From an uncultured Bacilli bacterium (GTDB lineage: Bacteria > Bacillota_I > Bacilli_A > RF39 > UBA660): 64,000 bases of DNA. This document shows, one piece after another, positions 30,645 through 40,634 of the stretch. Below the pieces are notes generated by a model. It was given only the letters and a program-made list of their open reading frames with translations. It was not told where the DNA came from and did no database searches. The translations under genes and the position numbers were made by a program. Position 1 is the first letter of the stretch, and each line of letters starts with the position of its first letter. The stretch is from the NCBI GenBank assembly GCA_947585065.1, contig CANPWX010000001.1:9167-73166 (forward strand), in the 5' to 3' direction.

Positions 30645-32474
30645 TTAAAATAGGTAGTCACCAGACCCAGTTATTTCATAATCAGTTATGAAGATTTGTG
30701 GTGTAATATTTCCCATCCATTCATTTTGATTACATTTACCTACTACATTAATTGAAATATATGTTTCAGTAAAATTTTGCAATGCATAGCATTCTTCTTC
30801 ACTAGCATCAAATTTCATTAAACTAATTTTATTAGGAAGAGTTATTTTCAATGTATTATTTGTTTTTCTATAAACAGTTACCATATCTTTAGTTATTTTT
30901 AAATTTTCAACTGCCACAAGAGCTTCATTAAAATCTTTACCTCATAGATTATTTAAATTAGCAATAGTAAGAATTTCATCAGATTGAACATCAGCGCCTT
31001 GATATATATAATCTACATAATATATTGGCTCTGCGGAAATGTTCGCTAAAGCGTCATCAGTTTTAGATAAGAATTCTTCTAACCTATCTGCCGCAATGCA
31101 AAGTCCAAAAGCATTTTCATGTCCTTGGCACCATTCAGCACCCGCCGCCTCACATATAGATTTAAAATTAGTGATACCAGTTTGTTCATATCCACGTGCA
31201 GAACCTTGATATGTTATTTTTTCATCTGCTACCGCATTATATCTACCAGTTTCAAAATTAATCTCAGTAATCTTCATTGTTTTATAATTTGGTTCAATTA
31301 CTTTTGTTAATATACAACAAGGTCTTTGATATTTATTTGCTATCTTATTAGCAATTAAGCCTGCTATATTTTTATCTATTTCTTTTATATCTAAAGCAAA
31401 TAATATTACTTTATGATTTAATAAATTTTCTTCTTCTATTGATTCTTCTAATATTGACATAGTTAAATCTTGTGCTTTTGTTTGTCTATTTTTTACATTA
31501 GTAGACATGCGGACAGCCTGATCAACTAAACGTTCCATTTCTCCAAGTTTATGACCACGTTTATTCGAAGGTATTAATTGAAATGCTTCATAATTAAGCA
31601 TTGACTTAAATAATAATTCTTTTTCTTCTATTGTACCACTGCGTTGAACTGCATTAATCATTGGTACGATATAAAATGCGGCGTCTATTGAGCGAATATG
31701 TTCGCCTAATTTAAACTTATTTTTTTGCCACATTTCAAATATATATGGATTATGAATTCTTGCAGGCTCAAAACCTTTCAATATTAAGTGTTTTGTTTCT
31801 ATTGAGGTAAGACTCATCATATCTCCAGTAAGACCCAATGCCACTAAATCAAGATATTGGTCTGCATAATTCTTACCAAATAAACTATCTAAATATCTAC
31901 AAAATTGTCATACTACACCAACTCCTGACAATTCTTTATTTGGATAATCACATAATTGATTATTTATTGTAATAGCATATTCACTTAAATGGTCTGCTAA
32001 ATGATGGTCTAATATAATTGTTAATATTCCTTTATCTTTTAATTCTTTATGTTGTTCATAATCATTTGAAGATGAGTCTGGAGCTATTACTAATGAAAAA
32101 TTTTTTGAATTAATATAATCCATAGTATCTTGTAAACCGTGTTGTTTGCCTTCATGAACTCACCAATGTAAATGATTTTCTACTCATGTTGGGAATACAT
32201 CGTGAAGATAATTGATTAATAATGCGGAAGCTGTAAAGCCATCGCAATCGCAGTCTACTATTACTACTGCATCTTTATCTTCACTAATACAAGATATAGC
32301 GGCAACCGCTGCAGCCTTTAAACAATCTTGTCCAAACGCACTTGGTTCATTAATATCCGCATCAGTAGTATTCAAATAATGTTGAATTTCTGCATATGGA
32401 ATATGTCTATTAGTTAAAATAGTTTCTAAAGCGTTGTAATTTTTATTTATTGGGTTAATTAACTTATATTTCAT
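30645..32474 (-). CDS. recJ: RecJ-like single-strand DNA exonuclease (DHH family)
   Basis: 609 residues, read through four TGA=Trp codons (DVFPT-W-VEN, HLHW-W-VHE, VGVV-W-QFC, LNNL-W-GKD); without them it falls into four fragments. DHH-family motifs: VIVDCDCDGFTASALL (metal site), LVIAPD, ILDHHLADH, and the DHHA1 region with CQGHENAFGLCIAAD. 5'-3' exonuclease in recombination or mismatch repair. C-terminal OB-like region from ~510. Just upstream of the helicase. Confidence 0.9.
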
Positions 32475-32475
32475 A

Positions 32476-32688
32476 TTATCTAAATCCTTTCATTTCTTCT
32501 GGAAACACAACTGCATCTTGCATATTTACTATTCATTTACGACAAGCAAAATAGTCATCAAAATGTATTTCACACTCACCAGATTCTGTAACAGTATTGT
32601 CTGGGAATTCATAACGAATATATCCAGTAAACCATACATCTCCAAATCCTGAAACTCCATATCCATTCACTATAAATTTACTTTTCAT
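32476..32688 (-). CDS. Small phage protein, 70 aa
   Basis: Short gene with RBS AGGAAG and one TGA=Trp (CRK-W-IVN); stop TAA two bases before the recJ start. Sequence KSKFIVNGYGVSGFGDVWFTGYIRYEF is strand-rich. Function unknown; real-gene support comes from spacing, RBS and reading-frame continuity. Confidence 0.5.
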
Positions 32689-32878
32689 CTTCATCTTCCT
32701 TTAATTCATATCATTTACATAATTTTGGCAGATTATTAAAATCTATTATTTTATCTTTTAATTTACATTTGCCATAGCAAGTGCAGTAATGACATTCTGC
32801 ATAAGAATATCATTTATAATATTTACATCATTTGCATTTTTTATGTTTAGTCCTATATTGTTTTGTTTTTATATCCAT
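32678..32878 (-). CDS. Cys/Lys-rich small zinc-binding-like protein
   Basis: 66 residues with three TGA=Trp codons; ATG overlaps the primase stop (TAATG) and its end overlaps the next gene by 11 bases. Very basic N-terminus and five-Cys cluster (KCKWCKYYKWYSYAECHYC then CYGKCK) suggest a treble-clef or knuckle metal site. Perhaps a nucleic-acid-binding partner of the primase it follows; unproven. Confidence 0.5.
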
Positions 32879-33972
32879 TATAACATTACTCTCCTTTTAA
32901 ATAATTCTTCAAAAGTTTCTTTATCTTTATCAATAGGACTATCTTTATAATCTAACATATCCCATTTATCAAACATAAAACTCACTTGTACAAGCGGACT
33001 ATATTTTTTATTTAAATCTCTCAACTTTTTAGTCCAGGTTTTAAATTCATTATCACCAATCTCTTTAAACTGTTTATCAAAAGCTATAATAATTTCTTCG
33101 ACGTCTAATTCTTTTAAAAGCTCGACTTGATATGCGGTTAAGCTACTGCCGCACACTGCAACACTAATATCATTATTAATCCCAAATAAACTGGCATATT
33201 TGAGGCAGCTCTTCTCGCCTTCGAAGATTATAACCTTTTTATATTTTCTTATATTATCTTTACTATTGTTTAAATTATATAAATTAAAACCCAATGGATG
33301 ATTATACATTTGATAATTTAATATTGCTGGTTTATATTTTCCATTTACTTCTTCTTCTTTAATTAAAGTTCTTTCTCTAATTCCTATTAATTTTCCGTTT
33401 GGAGCATAATGCGGAATTACTATTCCCCAGCATACTGGATCAAATTTAATACCTGCCGCATCCATTACTTCTTGAGATATTCCTTCATTAATCCACATAG
33501 GAATTTTAGGATGCGGAAGATGTTTTAAAATTTTATCATCATAATATTTAAGTTCAATTATTCTTTCTTCTTTCTTTTGAGAAATAGATTGCTCATATTT
33601 ATTAAGAATTTGCCAATCACTAAGTTCACTATTATCATAAACAAAATTTTCGGCTGTAACTGTTAAACTAAAAAAACTAATAATAAAATTAATTGCTTGA
33701 TACAATGTAATTTCATTATTTTCTAATTTTTTTATTTTTATAATTAATTCATAAATATCAAAACTTTCAGAACAATCTGTATAACATTTAAATAATTTTG
33801 TATTATCATAATAATATAACTTATGACTTTGGCCTCCATGGCATATTGTTCTAGATGTAATAATATCATTTTTAATTGCGGGGTCACCGCCAAGAGCGAA
33901 TAATAAATCTTTTACTTGTTCTATTGATAAACTATTTTTTATATTTTCAGACCATTCTTTTAAATTATCCAT
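32878..33972 (-). CDS. dnaG: DnaG-like primase
   Basis: 364 residues, no TGA codons; shorter than bacterial DnaG (~600), lacking the C-terminal helicase-binding domain. CHC2-type zinc ribbon at ~40-70 (RTICHGGQSHKLYYYDNTKLFKCYTDCSESFDIYELI), core region, then TOPRIM motifs KVIIFEGEKSCLKYAS (catalytic Glu) and EEIIIAFDKQF (Asp). Makes primers for DnaE; the dnaB helicase gene lies directly upstream. Confidence 0.88.
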   Translation of the reverse strand: MDNLKEWSENIKNSLSIEQVKDLLFALGGDPAIKNDIITSRTICHGGQSHKLYYYDNTKLFKCYTDCSESFDIYELIIKIKKLENNEITLYQAINFIISFFSLTVTAENFVYDNSELSDWQILNKYEQSISQKKEERIIELKYYDDKILKHLPHPKIPMWINEGISQEVMDAAGIKFDPVCWGIVIPHYAPNGKLIGIRERTLIKEEEVNGKYKPAILNYQMYNHPLGFNLYNLNNSKDNIRKYKKVIIFEGEKSCLKYASLFGINNDISVAVCGSSLTAYQVELLKELDVEEIIIAFDKQFKEIGDNEFKTWTKKLRDLNKKYSPLVQVSFMFDKWDMLDYKDSPIDKDKETFEELFKRRVML

Positions 33973-33999
33973 TTATCATTCACCCCTTTATATATAAAT

Positions 34000-34028
34000 A
34001 TTATATCATATTTTATTTATATAATCAA
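34000..34028 (-). promoter_or_regulatory. Promoter for primase-recJ operon
   Basis: -35 TTGATT (34028-34023), 17 bp, -10 TATAAT (34005-34000), minus strand, placed right at the dnaB stop codon. Confidence 0.88.
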
Positions 34029-34029
34029 A

Positions 34030-35565
34030 TTAAAATGCACTAACTTGCATTTTAGGATTTACATTGATTTTGAAATCAGGTAAATTAATAAGTTGATAAT
34101 TATAATCAGTAGCAAACATAGGTATTACTTTACAAGTTCCTTGGTTTGCTTTGCACCATAATAATATATCTTTATATTGGCCTCTACGATTTTTATAAAC
34201 AGATATTTTTATATCAGGTTCATCAAATTTAAATCTAGCTATTACTTCTCTTAAAGCCTCTTTGTCTTCTTTACTAGTTTTTAACATAATCATACCTAAA
34301 TCTATTTTATCTGCTATTGATTTTGCACCTCTTAATAAATTTTGGTCATATTGTTGTGCAGTAAGATAATCAGCATTTAATTGCGTTGCTGTCATTATAA
34401 ATACACCATATTCATTACATAAGTCTTTTAATCTTATTGAAATCATAAATAAAACATTATCTTCACGAAGTCCTTTAATCCCAGTTTTTGAAGTAACTTC
34501 ACTCAATATCTTCATACTTGTATGTAAGTAATCAAAAAATACATATCTAACTCCCCATTCATTAATAGCAAATTTAATTGTATTTTCTATATCTTTTAAT
34601 GAAAAATCAGGTAATTTTTTAATATATATAGGACATTTTTTAAGTAACTCTGCAGCATACATTACACGTTCTAATTCTCCAATTTCATAAGCATTATATA
34701 TAATATGATTTTCATTTACATCAGATAAGAAAGCTAGCATCATTGTTTGAATTTCATCTATTTCTTGTTCAGTAGTAATAAATATCGTAGGCTCTTTAGT
34801 TCCATTTTCAATCCATTTACCTTGTACACTATCATATATTTTATCACAAGCTATTGAACAAGAATCAGCAATCATACTACGAGTTTTCCCAATACCAGTT
34901 GCGGCAGATCTCAAATAAAACTTTTTTAAGCGGGCGCCACGTGTTATTGTATTAATTAAAGGCCCATACATTGGATATCCAATTTCAGGTCGCTTTTGTA
35001 AACTATCAATTAATTCAGTAACTCTATCACCAGCTTGAATAAAATTTTCATTTGTATCATCTACATATTTCATTCGTATTTCAGTTATTTTTTTATCAAT
35101 AATATCAGCTATTGATTCAAGAGAAGTGTTATCTAGCCAATCTTCTTGAGCTTGTTTTTTCTTTGCATCAAGAATATTGTTAATATCATATAACCAAGAT
35201 AAATCCATTCCTGCATTATTATACATTCTAAGTAAAGTCATTTTTTTCATTCTTTGATAATAATAATCGAAAGTAGATAATTGAATATTTTCTGTTATTT
35301 TTTGTAAATATTCTGCGCCCTTATATGTTTTATATACTGCTAATTTTTTTGGTCTATCTTTTAAATAATCTTCTATTGTGTTAATATTGACATCTTTAAC
35401 TCCTAACGCATGAAGATTATAAATAGAACCAAATAATATTTTATGAAATTCTTCAGTAAAATCATCTTCACTAAAAAAATAATTTTCATTATCTAATAAT
35501 GATATATTTTGATAAATACAACCAATTACTTGAATAGTTGCTGATAAATCTACATATTTTGCCAT
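34030..35565 (-). CDS. dnaB: Replicative DNA helicase (DnaB family)
   Basis: 511 residues from ATG 35565, chosen because TAGGAGGG sits nine bases upstream. N-terminal helical domain (LSATIQVIGCIYQN..), linker, RecA-like C-terminal domain with AATGIGKTRSMIAD (Walker A), TIFITTEQE, RYVFFDYLHTS (Walker B) and FIMTATQLNADYL..LRGAKSIADKIDLGM. No TGA codons. Unwinds the fork ahead of DnaE. Confidence 0.93.
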   Translation of the reverse strand: MAKYVDLSATIQVIGCIYQNISLLDNENYFFSEDDFTEEFHKILFGSIYNLHALGVKDVNINTIEDYLKDRPKKLAVYKTYKGAEYLQKITENIQLSTFDYYYQRMKKMTLLRMYNNAGMDLSWLYDINNILDAKKKQAQEDWLDNTSLESIADIIDKKITEIRMKYVDDTNENFIQAGDRVTELIDSLQKRPEIGYPMYGPLINTITRGARLKKFYLRSAATGIGKTRSMIADSCSIACDKIYDSVQGKWIENGTKEPTIFITTEQEIDEIQTMMLAFLSDVNENHIIYNAYEIGELERVMYAAELLKKCPIYIKKLPDFSLKDIENTIKFAINEWGVRYVFFDYLHTSMKILSEVTSKTGIKGLREDNVLFMISIRLKDLCNEYGVFIMTATQLNADYLTAQQYDQNLLRGAKSIADKIDLGMIMLKTSKEDKEALREVIARFKFDEPDIKISVYKNRRGQYKDILLWCKANQGTCKVIPMFATDYNYQLINLPDFKINVNPKMQVSAF

Positions 35566-35575
35566 ATTAACCCTC

Positions 35576-36085
35576 CTAATTATCATCTTCCATATTGAAT
35601 AGTTTTATTTGGTTTTTTGTATATACTCGCGGAGATGCAATTTCAACTTCTTCAACTTTTGGTTTATATTCATCAAGTCCATCATTAAATATTTTAGCCA
35701 TATATAAAGCATAAAAATATTTTTCTGCTTGGCTATATATAAAAGGTATAATTCCAATTCCCTCTTGAGATAATTCAATAGAATTGTCTTTTATTTCATA
35801 CCACCAATATAAAGTTTTTAACATGCCTGAATATGTATATCCATATTCTTGGCGGAAATCATGTATTTGTTTTTTTATTTTAGCACTTATTGTATTTATA
35901 TTAAATAATTTTTTTATATACTCTTCTAATTTATAATAGTCTTTTTCATCTTGAGTCATGGATGCATCTACTTTATCAGCGCAATCTTTATGTGCATATC
36001 TACGAGTTCCTACTTCTACAAAAGGTTCGATATCTCTATTAAATTTTTGTCCACAATATTTACATATAACAAAATGTGCTGCCAT
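35576..36085 (-). CDS. Zinc-finger protein next to DnaB, possible helicase loader or accessory factor
   Basis: 169 residues. N-terminal zinc site ICKYCGQKFNRD...RYAHKDC, then a helical domain (YYKLEEYIKKLFNINTISAKIKKQIHDFRQEYGYTYSGMLKTLYWWYE). This pairing occurs in replication modules of Firmicutes phages next to DnaB, hence a loader or replication accessory role is inferred, not shown. No ATPase motif. Confidence 0.55.
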   Translation of the reverse strand: MAAHFVICKYCGQKFNRDIEPFVEVGTRRYAHKDCADKVDASMTQDEKDYYKLEEYIKKLFNINTISAKIKKQIHDFRQEYGYTYSGMLKTLYWWYEIKDNSIELSQEGIGIIPFIYSQAEKYFYALYMAKIFNDGLDEYKPKVEEVEIASPRVYTKNQIKLFNMEDDN

Positions 36086-36110
36086 AAATATACACCTTCT
36101 CTTTAATTAT

Positions 36111-36139
36111 ATTTTATCATAAAATTAAATAAAAATCAA
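36111..36139 (-). promoter_or_regulatory. Promoter for dnaB operon
   Basis: -35 TTGATT (36139-36134), 17 bp, -10 TAAAAT (36116-36111). Confidence 0.75.
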
Positions 36140-36177
36140 AAAGAGAAGATATAAATTAAGTTTTAATATCTTCTCTT
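36138..36177 (-). terminator. Intrinsic terminator behind the Sak4-like gene
   Basis: Stem AAAGAGAAGATAT/ATATCTTCTCTTT then TTTGATTTTT on the minus strand; the T-rich tail doubles as the -35 of the next promoter. Confidence 0.82.
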
Positions 36178-36196
36178 TCATCTCCTTTTATCTCTT

Positions 36197-37180
36197 TTAT
36201 TTTACTAATTCTTTTAAATCTAAAACTATCAAATTAAGCATTTCTACTTGGTCTCTAGTGCATTGACTAGCTTTTTTACCTTTACCTAAATATTTTTCAG
36301 TAATTTGTGTTATTTTAGGTGTCCATACAGTTTCCATATCTTCTTTAGAATTAGAATTAATAATGCCACCAACAATAGTATTAAATTCTTCCATTACTGT
36401 ATCAAAATCTAATTCTTCAATTTTGAATTCATTTTTAGTATCTGTAATAAATTCATTGCCTTTATTTTGAGCTTCTTTATCAATAGCATTATTTAATGCT
36501 TTAACTAAGCTATCATAATCGGCGGCAATATTTTCTTCTATATATTTGAAGCGGCAACCGCACATAATAGTATTGTCTTTTGAACGAAGTTGAATTCTTC
36601 TTTCATTATCTTCTGTTGAATACATATATCCATATATATCAGCCATATTTTCAACAATTCTATTATATGTATCTGATACTGATGGTCTAATAATTGAATA
36701 TTCACTTCCATCAGTTTTTTTAAATGTTGCTTCTTTATAATGAGCAATAAAATATACTGCATAGCCTAATTGAGTTATACTTCTAAATACGTTTTCAAAT
36801 TCTTTTTTAAGTAAAGTCCAACCTTGTCCATAAGGAATTTCACCAATAGCATTAACACCATTTTGGTCACAAATATATTTTTCACAATAGGATGCGGCAA
36901 TATCAACAGTATCAATAACAATAGTTGCAAAAGTTTCTTTAACTTCTGGTTTTTTTAATTCTCTTACGACTTGTTTTATTTCAGACCAAGATGTAATATC
37001 TTGTGCCATAATTCCAGCTAATGCATTATATCCACGTTCAAAAGCAAGTAATAATGGTTTAGGCATTTCCGCACCTAAAGTAGTCTTACCAACTTTTGGA
37101 GCTCCATATATATAAGTTATATATCCACTTAAATCTCTACTAATTTGATGAGGTTTGATTTCTAATAAATTAATTGCCAT
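36197..37180 (-). CDS. Sak4-like RecA-fold ATPase
   Basis: 327 residues, no TGA codons. YIYGAPKVGKTTLG (Walker A) and ATIVIDTVDIA (Walker B) with a short RecA-like core, then VYFIAHYKEATF..DGSEYSIIRPSVSD. This is the common phage 'AAA family ATPase' of Sak4 type, assisting single-strand annealing and recombination; usually next to an SSB, as here. Preceded by RBS AAAGGAG. Confidence 0.82.
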   Translation of the reverse strand: MAINLLEIKPHQISRDLSGYITYIYGAPKVGKTTLGAEMPKPLLLAFERGYNALAGIMAQDITSWSEIKQVVRELKKPEVKETFATIVIDTVDIAASYCEKYICDQNGVNAIGEIPYGQGWTLLKKEFENVFRSITQLGYAVYFIAHYKEATFKKTDGSEYSIIRPSVSDTYNRIVENMADIYGYMYSTEDNERRIQLRSKDNTIMCGCRFKYIEENIAADYDSLVKALNNAIDKEAQNKGNEFITDTKNEFKIEELDFDTVMEEFNTIVGGIINSNSKEDMETVWTPKITQITEKYLGKGKKASQCTRDQVEMLNLIVLDLKELVK

Positions 37181-37202
37181 AATTAATCTCCTTTATATCA
37201 AA

Positions 37203-37231
37203 ATAGGAGGAGGTTATTTTCTCCTCCTTTT
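37203..37231 (-). terminator. Hairpin between SSB-like and Sak4-like genes
   Basis: AGGAGGAG/CTCCTCCT with an 8-nt loop; on the minus strand it is followed by ATTTTG only. It may attenuate, but readthrough into the Sak4-like gene is likely since no promoter is seen behind it. Confidence 0.5.
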
Positions 37232-37233
37232 AA

Positions 37234-38184
37234 CTAAAAATTAAATGTTCCTTTTGCAGCGGTAACAGTTGTAGTTTGAGCTACTGTTGGAGTAGAAGTA
37301 GATGCTGCTTTTTGAGCTTGATATTCATCTCTACGTTTTTTAATATCTGCTAACATAACTTCTCTATCTTGTGCTGCTTTTGTAACTTCCGCAGTAGTTA
37401 ATACGCTCTCGTCACCAAAATCATAAGGTACTTTTGAAGTTCCTGTGATAATCCATTCTTTAATTTTTCTTTCAAATGTTCTAACAGCTTCTTCACCAAA
37501 TGCGGTTTCTTCAGTTACTTCTCTTGATTCAGAGCCACAATTTATTTTACCCCATACTTTAGTAAAGACAGGTTCATTTTGAGATGCCCCTAAATCTTCA
37601 AAATAATTCATACCTTCTTCATTTCTTACAATAAATTCAACTGGTAATAAATTATTTCTAAAGTTAAATATTGCACCTTTTACAGTAAGATAATCTTCTT
37701 TAATGTTTTTTTCTGGATCGGCTTCAACTCTATTTGTTCCAGTAATAAGCATATCAGTTGAGAATGTATTTCTTTCATTTTCTGGACATAAATCAGAAAC
37801 GATAGTTACAAATCCTCCTTCATTAGTTTTTGTTGATACTAATCTATCATCTTGAGTATAAAAATCATTTAATGCTAAAGCAGTATCAATTTTAACTTTT
37901 AATGCTTCATCTTTACCATCTGTAACCCAAGTTTTTCCACCATTAATAATTTTATCTAAATTAGTATAAGTTACATTCTTATTTCCTGAGTTTGTAGTTT
38001 CAACAACATAAGTAAAATGAACTGGGATAATGTTTAAACCTTCTTCATCTACTGCAACTTCAATATTACCTGAAATAAATTCTTTTCCAAAGTTTGCAGA
38101 TGCATTATTTTGAACAGTCTTTTTTACTAAATTATGTTGATAAATTCTTCCTTCTACATGTTCTGTGTTAATCATCTTTTTCAT
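37234..38184 (-). CDS. Putative single-stranded DNA-binding protein
   Basis: 316 residues, RBS AGGAGAG upstream. Strand-rich (FISGNIEVAVDEEGLNIIPVHFTYV.., GGFVTIVSDLCPENERNTFSTDMLITG) consistent with OB folds, a Ser/Thr/Ala-rich flexible linker and a terminal TFNF. The conserved phage position next to the Sak4-like ATPase supports an SSB role; there is no acidic SSB tail, so this is context-based. Confidence 0.6.
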   Translation of the reverse strand: MKKMINTEHVEGRIYQHNLVKKTVQNNASANFGKEFISGNIEVAVDEEGLNIIPVHFTYVVETTNSGNKNVTYTNLDKIINGGKTWVTDGKDEALKVKIDTALALNDFYTQDDRLVSTKTNEGGFVTIVSDLCPENERNTFSTDMLITGTNRVEADPEKNIKEDYLTVKGAIFNFRNNLLPVEFIVRNEEGMNYFEDLGASQNEPVFTKVWGKINCGSESREVTEETAFGEEAVRTFERKIKEWIITGTSKVPYDFGDESVLTTAEVTKAAQDREVMLADIKKRRDEYQAQKAASTSTPTVAQTTTVTAAKGTFNF

Positions 38185-38236
38185 TTTTTAATTCTCTCCT
38201 TTTTTAATTTTTTATTTACACTTTTTATACAATATT

Positions 38237-38265
38237 ATTGTATCAAAAATTTTTTATTTAGTCAA
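38237..38265 (-). promoter_or_regulatory. Promoter for SSB-Sak4 operon
   Basis: -35 TTGACT (38265-38260), 17 bp, -10 TACAAT (38242-38237). The -35 lies inside the last codons of the upstream HTH gene. Confidence 0.8.
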
Positions 38266-38596
38266 GTTTAACCTCTTTACCCAAGGTTGTTAAACTATAA
38301 GTAATTGGATTACCAGGATGTTTTTCTATATACCCATCAGTAATAAGTTTTTTGATTGAGCCTGATACAGAACGTGGTGGCATAAATAATAATTCACCTA
38401 ATTGTTTAGAACTAAATATATTTAGATAAGGTTCAATATTATTTTGCATACATTTTAATATTTTTGCTCCATTTTCAGTAAAAGTTTGTTTCAAATTATT
38501 TTTTAAATTTTCATAAAATTCTGCCGCTTCTGGAGTAAAAGATTTTTCATATATAGAGATTTCTTCTAAAAATTGTTTCATTGTCATAAAATTCAT
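38258..38596 (-). CDS. Winged helix-turn-helix regulator
   Basis: 112 residues (103 if the ATG at 38569 or 109 if that at 38587 is used; AAGGAGGG favours 38587). FSSKQLGELLFMPPRSVSGSIKKLITDGYIEKHPGNPITYSLTTLGKEV is a clear MarR/winged-helix DNA-binding domain. Likely a phage transcription regulator; target unknown. Confidence 0.7.
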   Translation of the reverse strand: MNFMTMKQFLEEISIYEKSFTPEAAEFYENLKNNLKQTFTENGAKILKCMQNNIEPYLNIFSSKQLGELLFMPPRSVSGSIKKLITDGYIEKHPGNPITYSLTTLGKEVKLD

Positions 38597-38603
38597 TCCC
38601 TCC

Positions 38604-39242
38604 TTAATTTCTTTGTTTTATGTAATGATAATGCTCTCTAGATATTTCATTTACTAACCGTATTTTCAAAGCGCTATTAGTAGAAAACCACCAATCATTT
38701 TTAATATGTTTTTCATATTGTAATTCAGTTATATCTATTTTTTCTAAAAATAAAGTTTTAATATCTTGATAAATATTATCTAATGCAGTTCTTTTATTAT
38801 AAAAACTAGATTCATTTTCATCTTTAGGAAGTCTTTCAAATATTGAATCTGAGTACATAAAAATTGCATTTGGATAAGAATATCTTTTATGCCCAGCTAA
38901 ATAAATTAAAAAACTTTCTTTATAAACATTTCCAATATTAAAAGTATAAACTGGAGTTTTAGATATTTTAATTGAATTCATAATTGTTATTGCAGCATCT
39001 AAACTTCCACCTAATGAATTAATATAAATTTTAATAGGCTCTCTATCGGTTAAAGTTGCTACTAATTCATCATCTGCAATATTCCAAAATCTAATTAAAG
39101 CATCTATATGATTAGCAGTTTGTGGTGTTATAGTGTCTATTAAAATTTCTCTATTTGATGCTTTTGCATATTTAGGAATATCTTCAATAGTTTCTATAAA
39201 GCACTTGTTTTTCTTTACATTTTTTAAAAAAGATAATCACAT
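38604..39242 (-). CDS. Degenerate ClpP-like (S14/crotonase fold) protein
   Basis: 212 residues; the second codon is TGA (M-W-LSF), so a standard-code caller loses the first 87 residues. PIKIYINSLGGSLDAAITIMNSIKISKTPVYTFNIG matches the ClpP handle and oxyanion region (I-N-S-x-GG). The catalytic Ser of the usual GxAxSxG is not there (IGNVYKESFLIYLAG) and the catalytic His in the IMIHQP position is Tyr (IFMYSDS). It therefore looks proteolytically dead and may bind or cap a host ClpP ring or act as scaffold. RBS GGAG. Confidence 0.75.
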
Positions 39243-39275
39243 AATTTAATTCTCCTTTTCTTTATTTATATAAAT

Positions 39276-39304
39276 ATTATATCATTATTAAAATAAAAAA
39301 TCAA
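39276..39304 (-). promoter_or_regulatory. Promoter for ClpP-like/HTH operon
   Basis: -35 TTGATT (39304-39299), 17 bp, -10 TATAAT (39281-39276). Confidence 0.88.
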
Positions 39305-39305
39305 A

Positions 39306-40238
39306 TTATACTTTTTTATTTCCACTAGTAGAATTATAACCATATTCTTTACTACTATATAAATTTATATAAAACGCTTCTTTTTCATTTAAATCTGCGG
39401 CAATACATTTTTCTAGTAGTTCAAAAGTAAAATTATCTATTCCTTCACGCTTCATTGCTTCATAAAGTTTATTATTTGCAGGCGTATCTATTCCAAGACC
39501 ACATTTCATATGCTCGCGCCAACGCTCTCTTACATTTTTAGCTTGTCCTATATAACATAATAAATTTGTCTTATTAGTAATTTTGTATATTCCACATACT
39601 TCATTTGAGCCTAAAACTCTAGCAGCTAATTCATTTGCTTTTTTAGAATAATATGCTTGTCAAATTATCATCCGAATAGGACGTGGATCCCTAAGTTCTG
39701 ATTCTATACTTTGAAGAATTTTAACTTCACGCTTATCTATATCTTCAATAGATAAGGAATAGAATTCATGTTGTTGTTGAACTTTTTCTTCTTCTAATTG
39801 TGCTTGAATTGCGGCAGCGCGTGTTGTTGCCATTTTTTCTAAGTCTATTTTAATTTTATCTAGCTTACCGAGCGTCTCAGCTTGGATTTCTGCATAACTA
39901 TCTTCAAGCAATTTAACTGATTCTTCATATTCTTTTTCTTTTGTATCATATTCTTTATCTAATAAATCATTATAATTTATAAATGCTTGTCTTGCAACTT
40001 CATTTGCATTATTAATAGTATTTTGTATATTATCTAATGTATTTTGTTTTGCTTTAATTTCTTTTTCAATATTATCTTTTCTTTCTTTTAATATTTGATT
40101 TTCATTATCTATTTCTTTATTTTCCTCTTTTACTTTTGTATTAATATCTTCTATTTCTTTATTTTTATTTTTTTCATTTATATATAATATAAATAATAAA
40201 AAAATTCCTAATAAAAGAAAGAATAATAAAATTTCCAT
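39306..40238 (-). CDS. Membrane-anchored coiled-coil GIY-YIG nuclease (SNIPE-like layout)
   Basis: 310 residues, one TGA=Trp (RMII-W-QAYYS). N-terminal TM helix (EILLFFLLLGIFLLFILYI, ~2-20), long charged coiled coil (~22-150), then the linker RDPRPIRMIIWQAYYSKKANELAARVLG and a GIY-YIG domain: VCGIYKITNKTNLLCYIGQAKNVRERWREH, with N-terminal Tyr pair, catalytic Arg, Glu (NEKEAFYI) and terminal Asn (YNSTSGN). Domain order parallels DUF4041/T5orf172 proteins, including SNIPE, a membrane nuclease that cuts incoming phage DNA. Superinfection exclusion is inferred. Confidence 0.78.
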
Positions 40239-40311
40239 TATATATCCTCCTAAAAAGAAAGAGCGAAAGCGTTGCCGCCTCCACTCTTAAATATTATTTT
40301 TATTTTTAATA

Positions 40312-40584
40312 TTATTCAGCTTTTTCTTCTTCAGCATCTGGATCAAAACTTAATCCAAGTTCAGTTAATTGAATGTATTTAACTGCTTTATGGCTTCCAT
40401 CAGGTAATTCGATTTCTCCTGGGATTCTTTCCATTAAACCTTTCTTTTGGAATGCTGATGTAACGATACCGTTAACTGATTTAACTTCTAATCCAGTTCC
40501 TTCAGCGATATCAGCTGCGATCATTTTTTCTCCATTATGAGCTTTAACATAATCAAATACTAATTTGCTATTTGGTTTTAACAT
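40312..40584 (-). CDS. Small winged-helix DNA-binding protein
   Basis: 90 residues, RBS AAGGAGAGAG. Helix-turn-helix pattern EKMIAADIAEGTGLEVKSVNGIVTSAFQKKGLMERIPGEIEL with a beta wing and acidic tail. Similar in style to the 54717 product; the codon use is richer in GC than its neighbours. Probably a nucleoid-like or regulatory DNA binder. Confidence 0.65.
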   Translation of the reverse strand: MLKPNSKLVFDYVKAHNGEKMIAADIAEGTGLEVKSVNGIVTSAFQKKGLMERIPGEIELPDGSHKAVKYIQLTELGLSFDPDAEEEKAE

Positions 40585-40634
40585 AATCTTTTCTCTCTCC
40601 TTATCTGTTTATTTTATTCTCTTTTATATATAAT

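Noticed and set aside
38604..39242. Prohead protease
   Set aside because: No catalytic Ser/His and no capsid genes nearby; it sits in an early operon.
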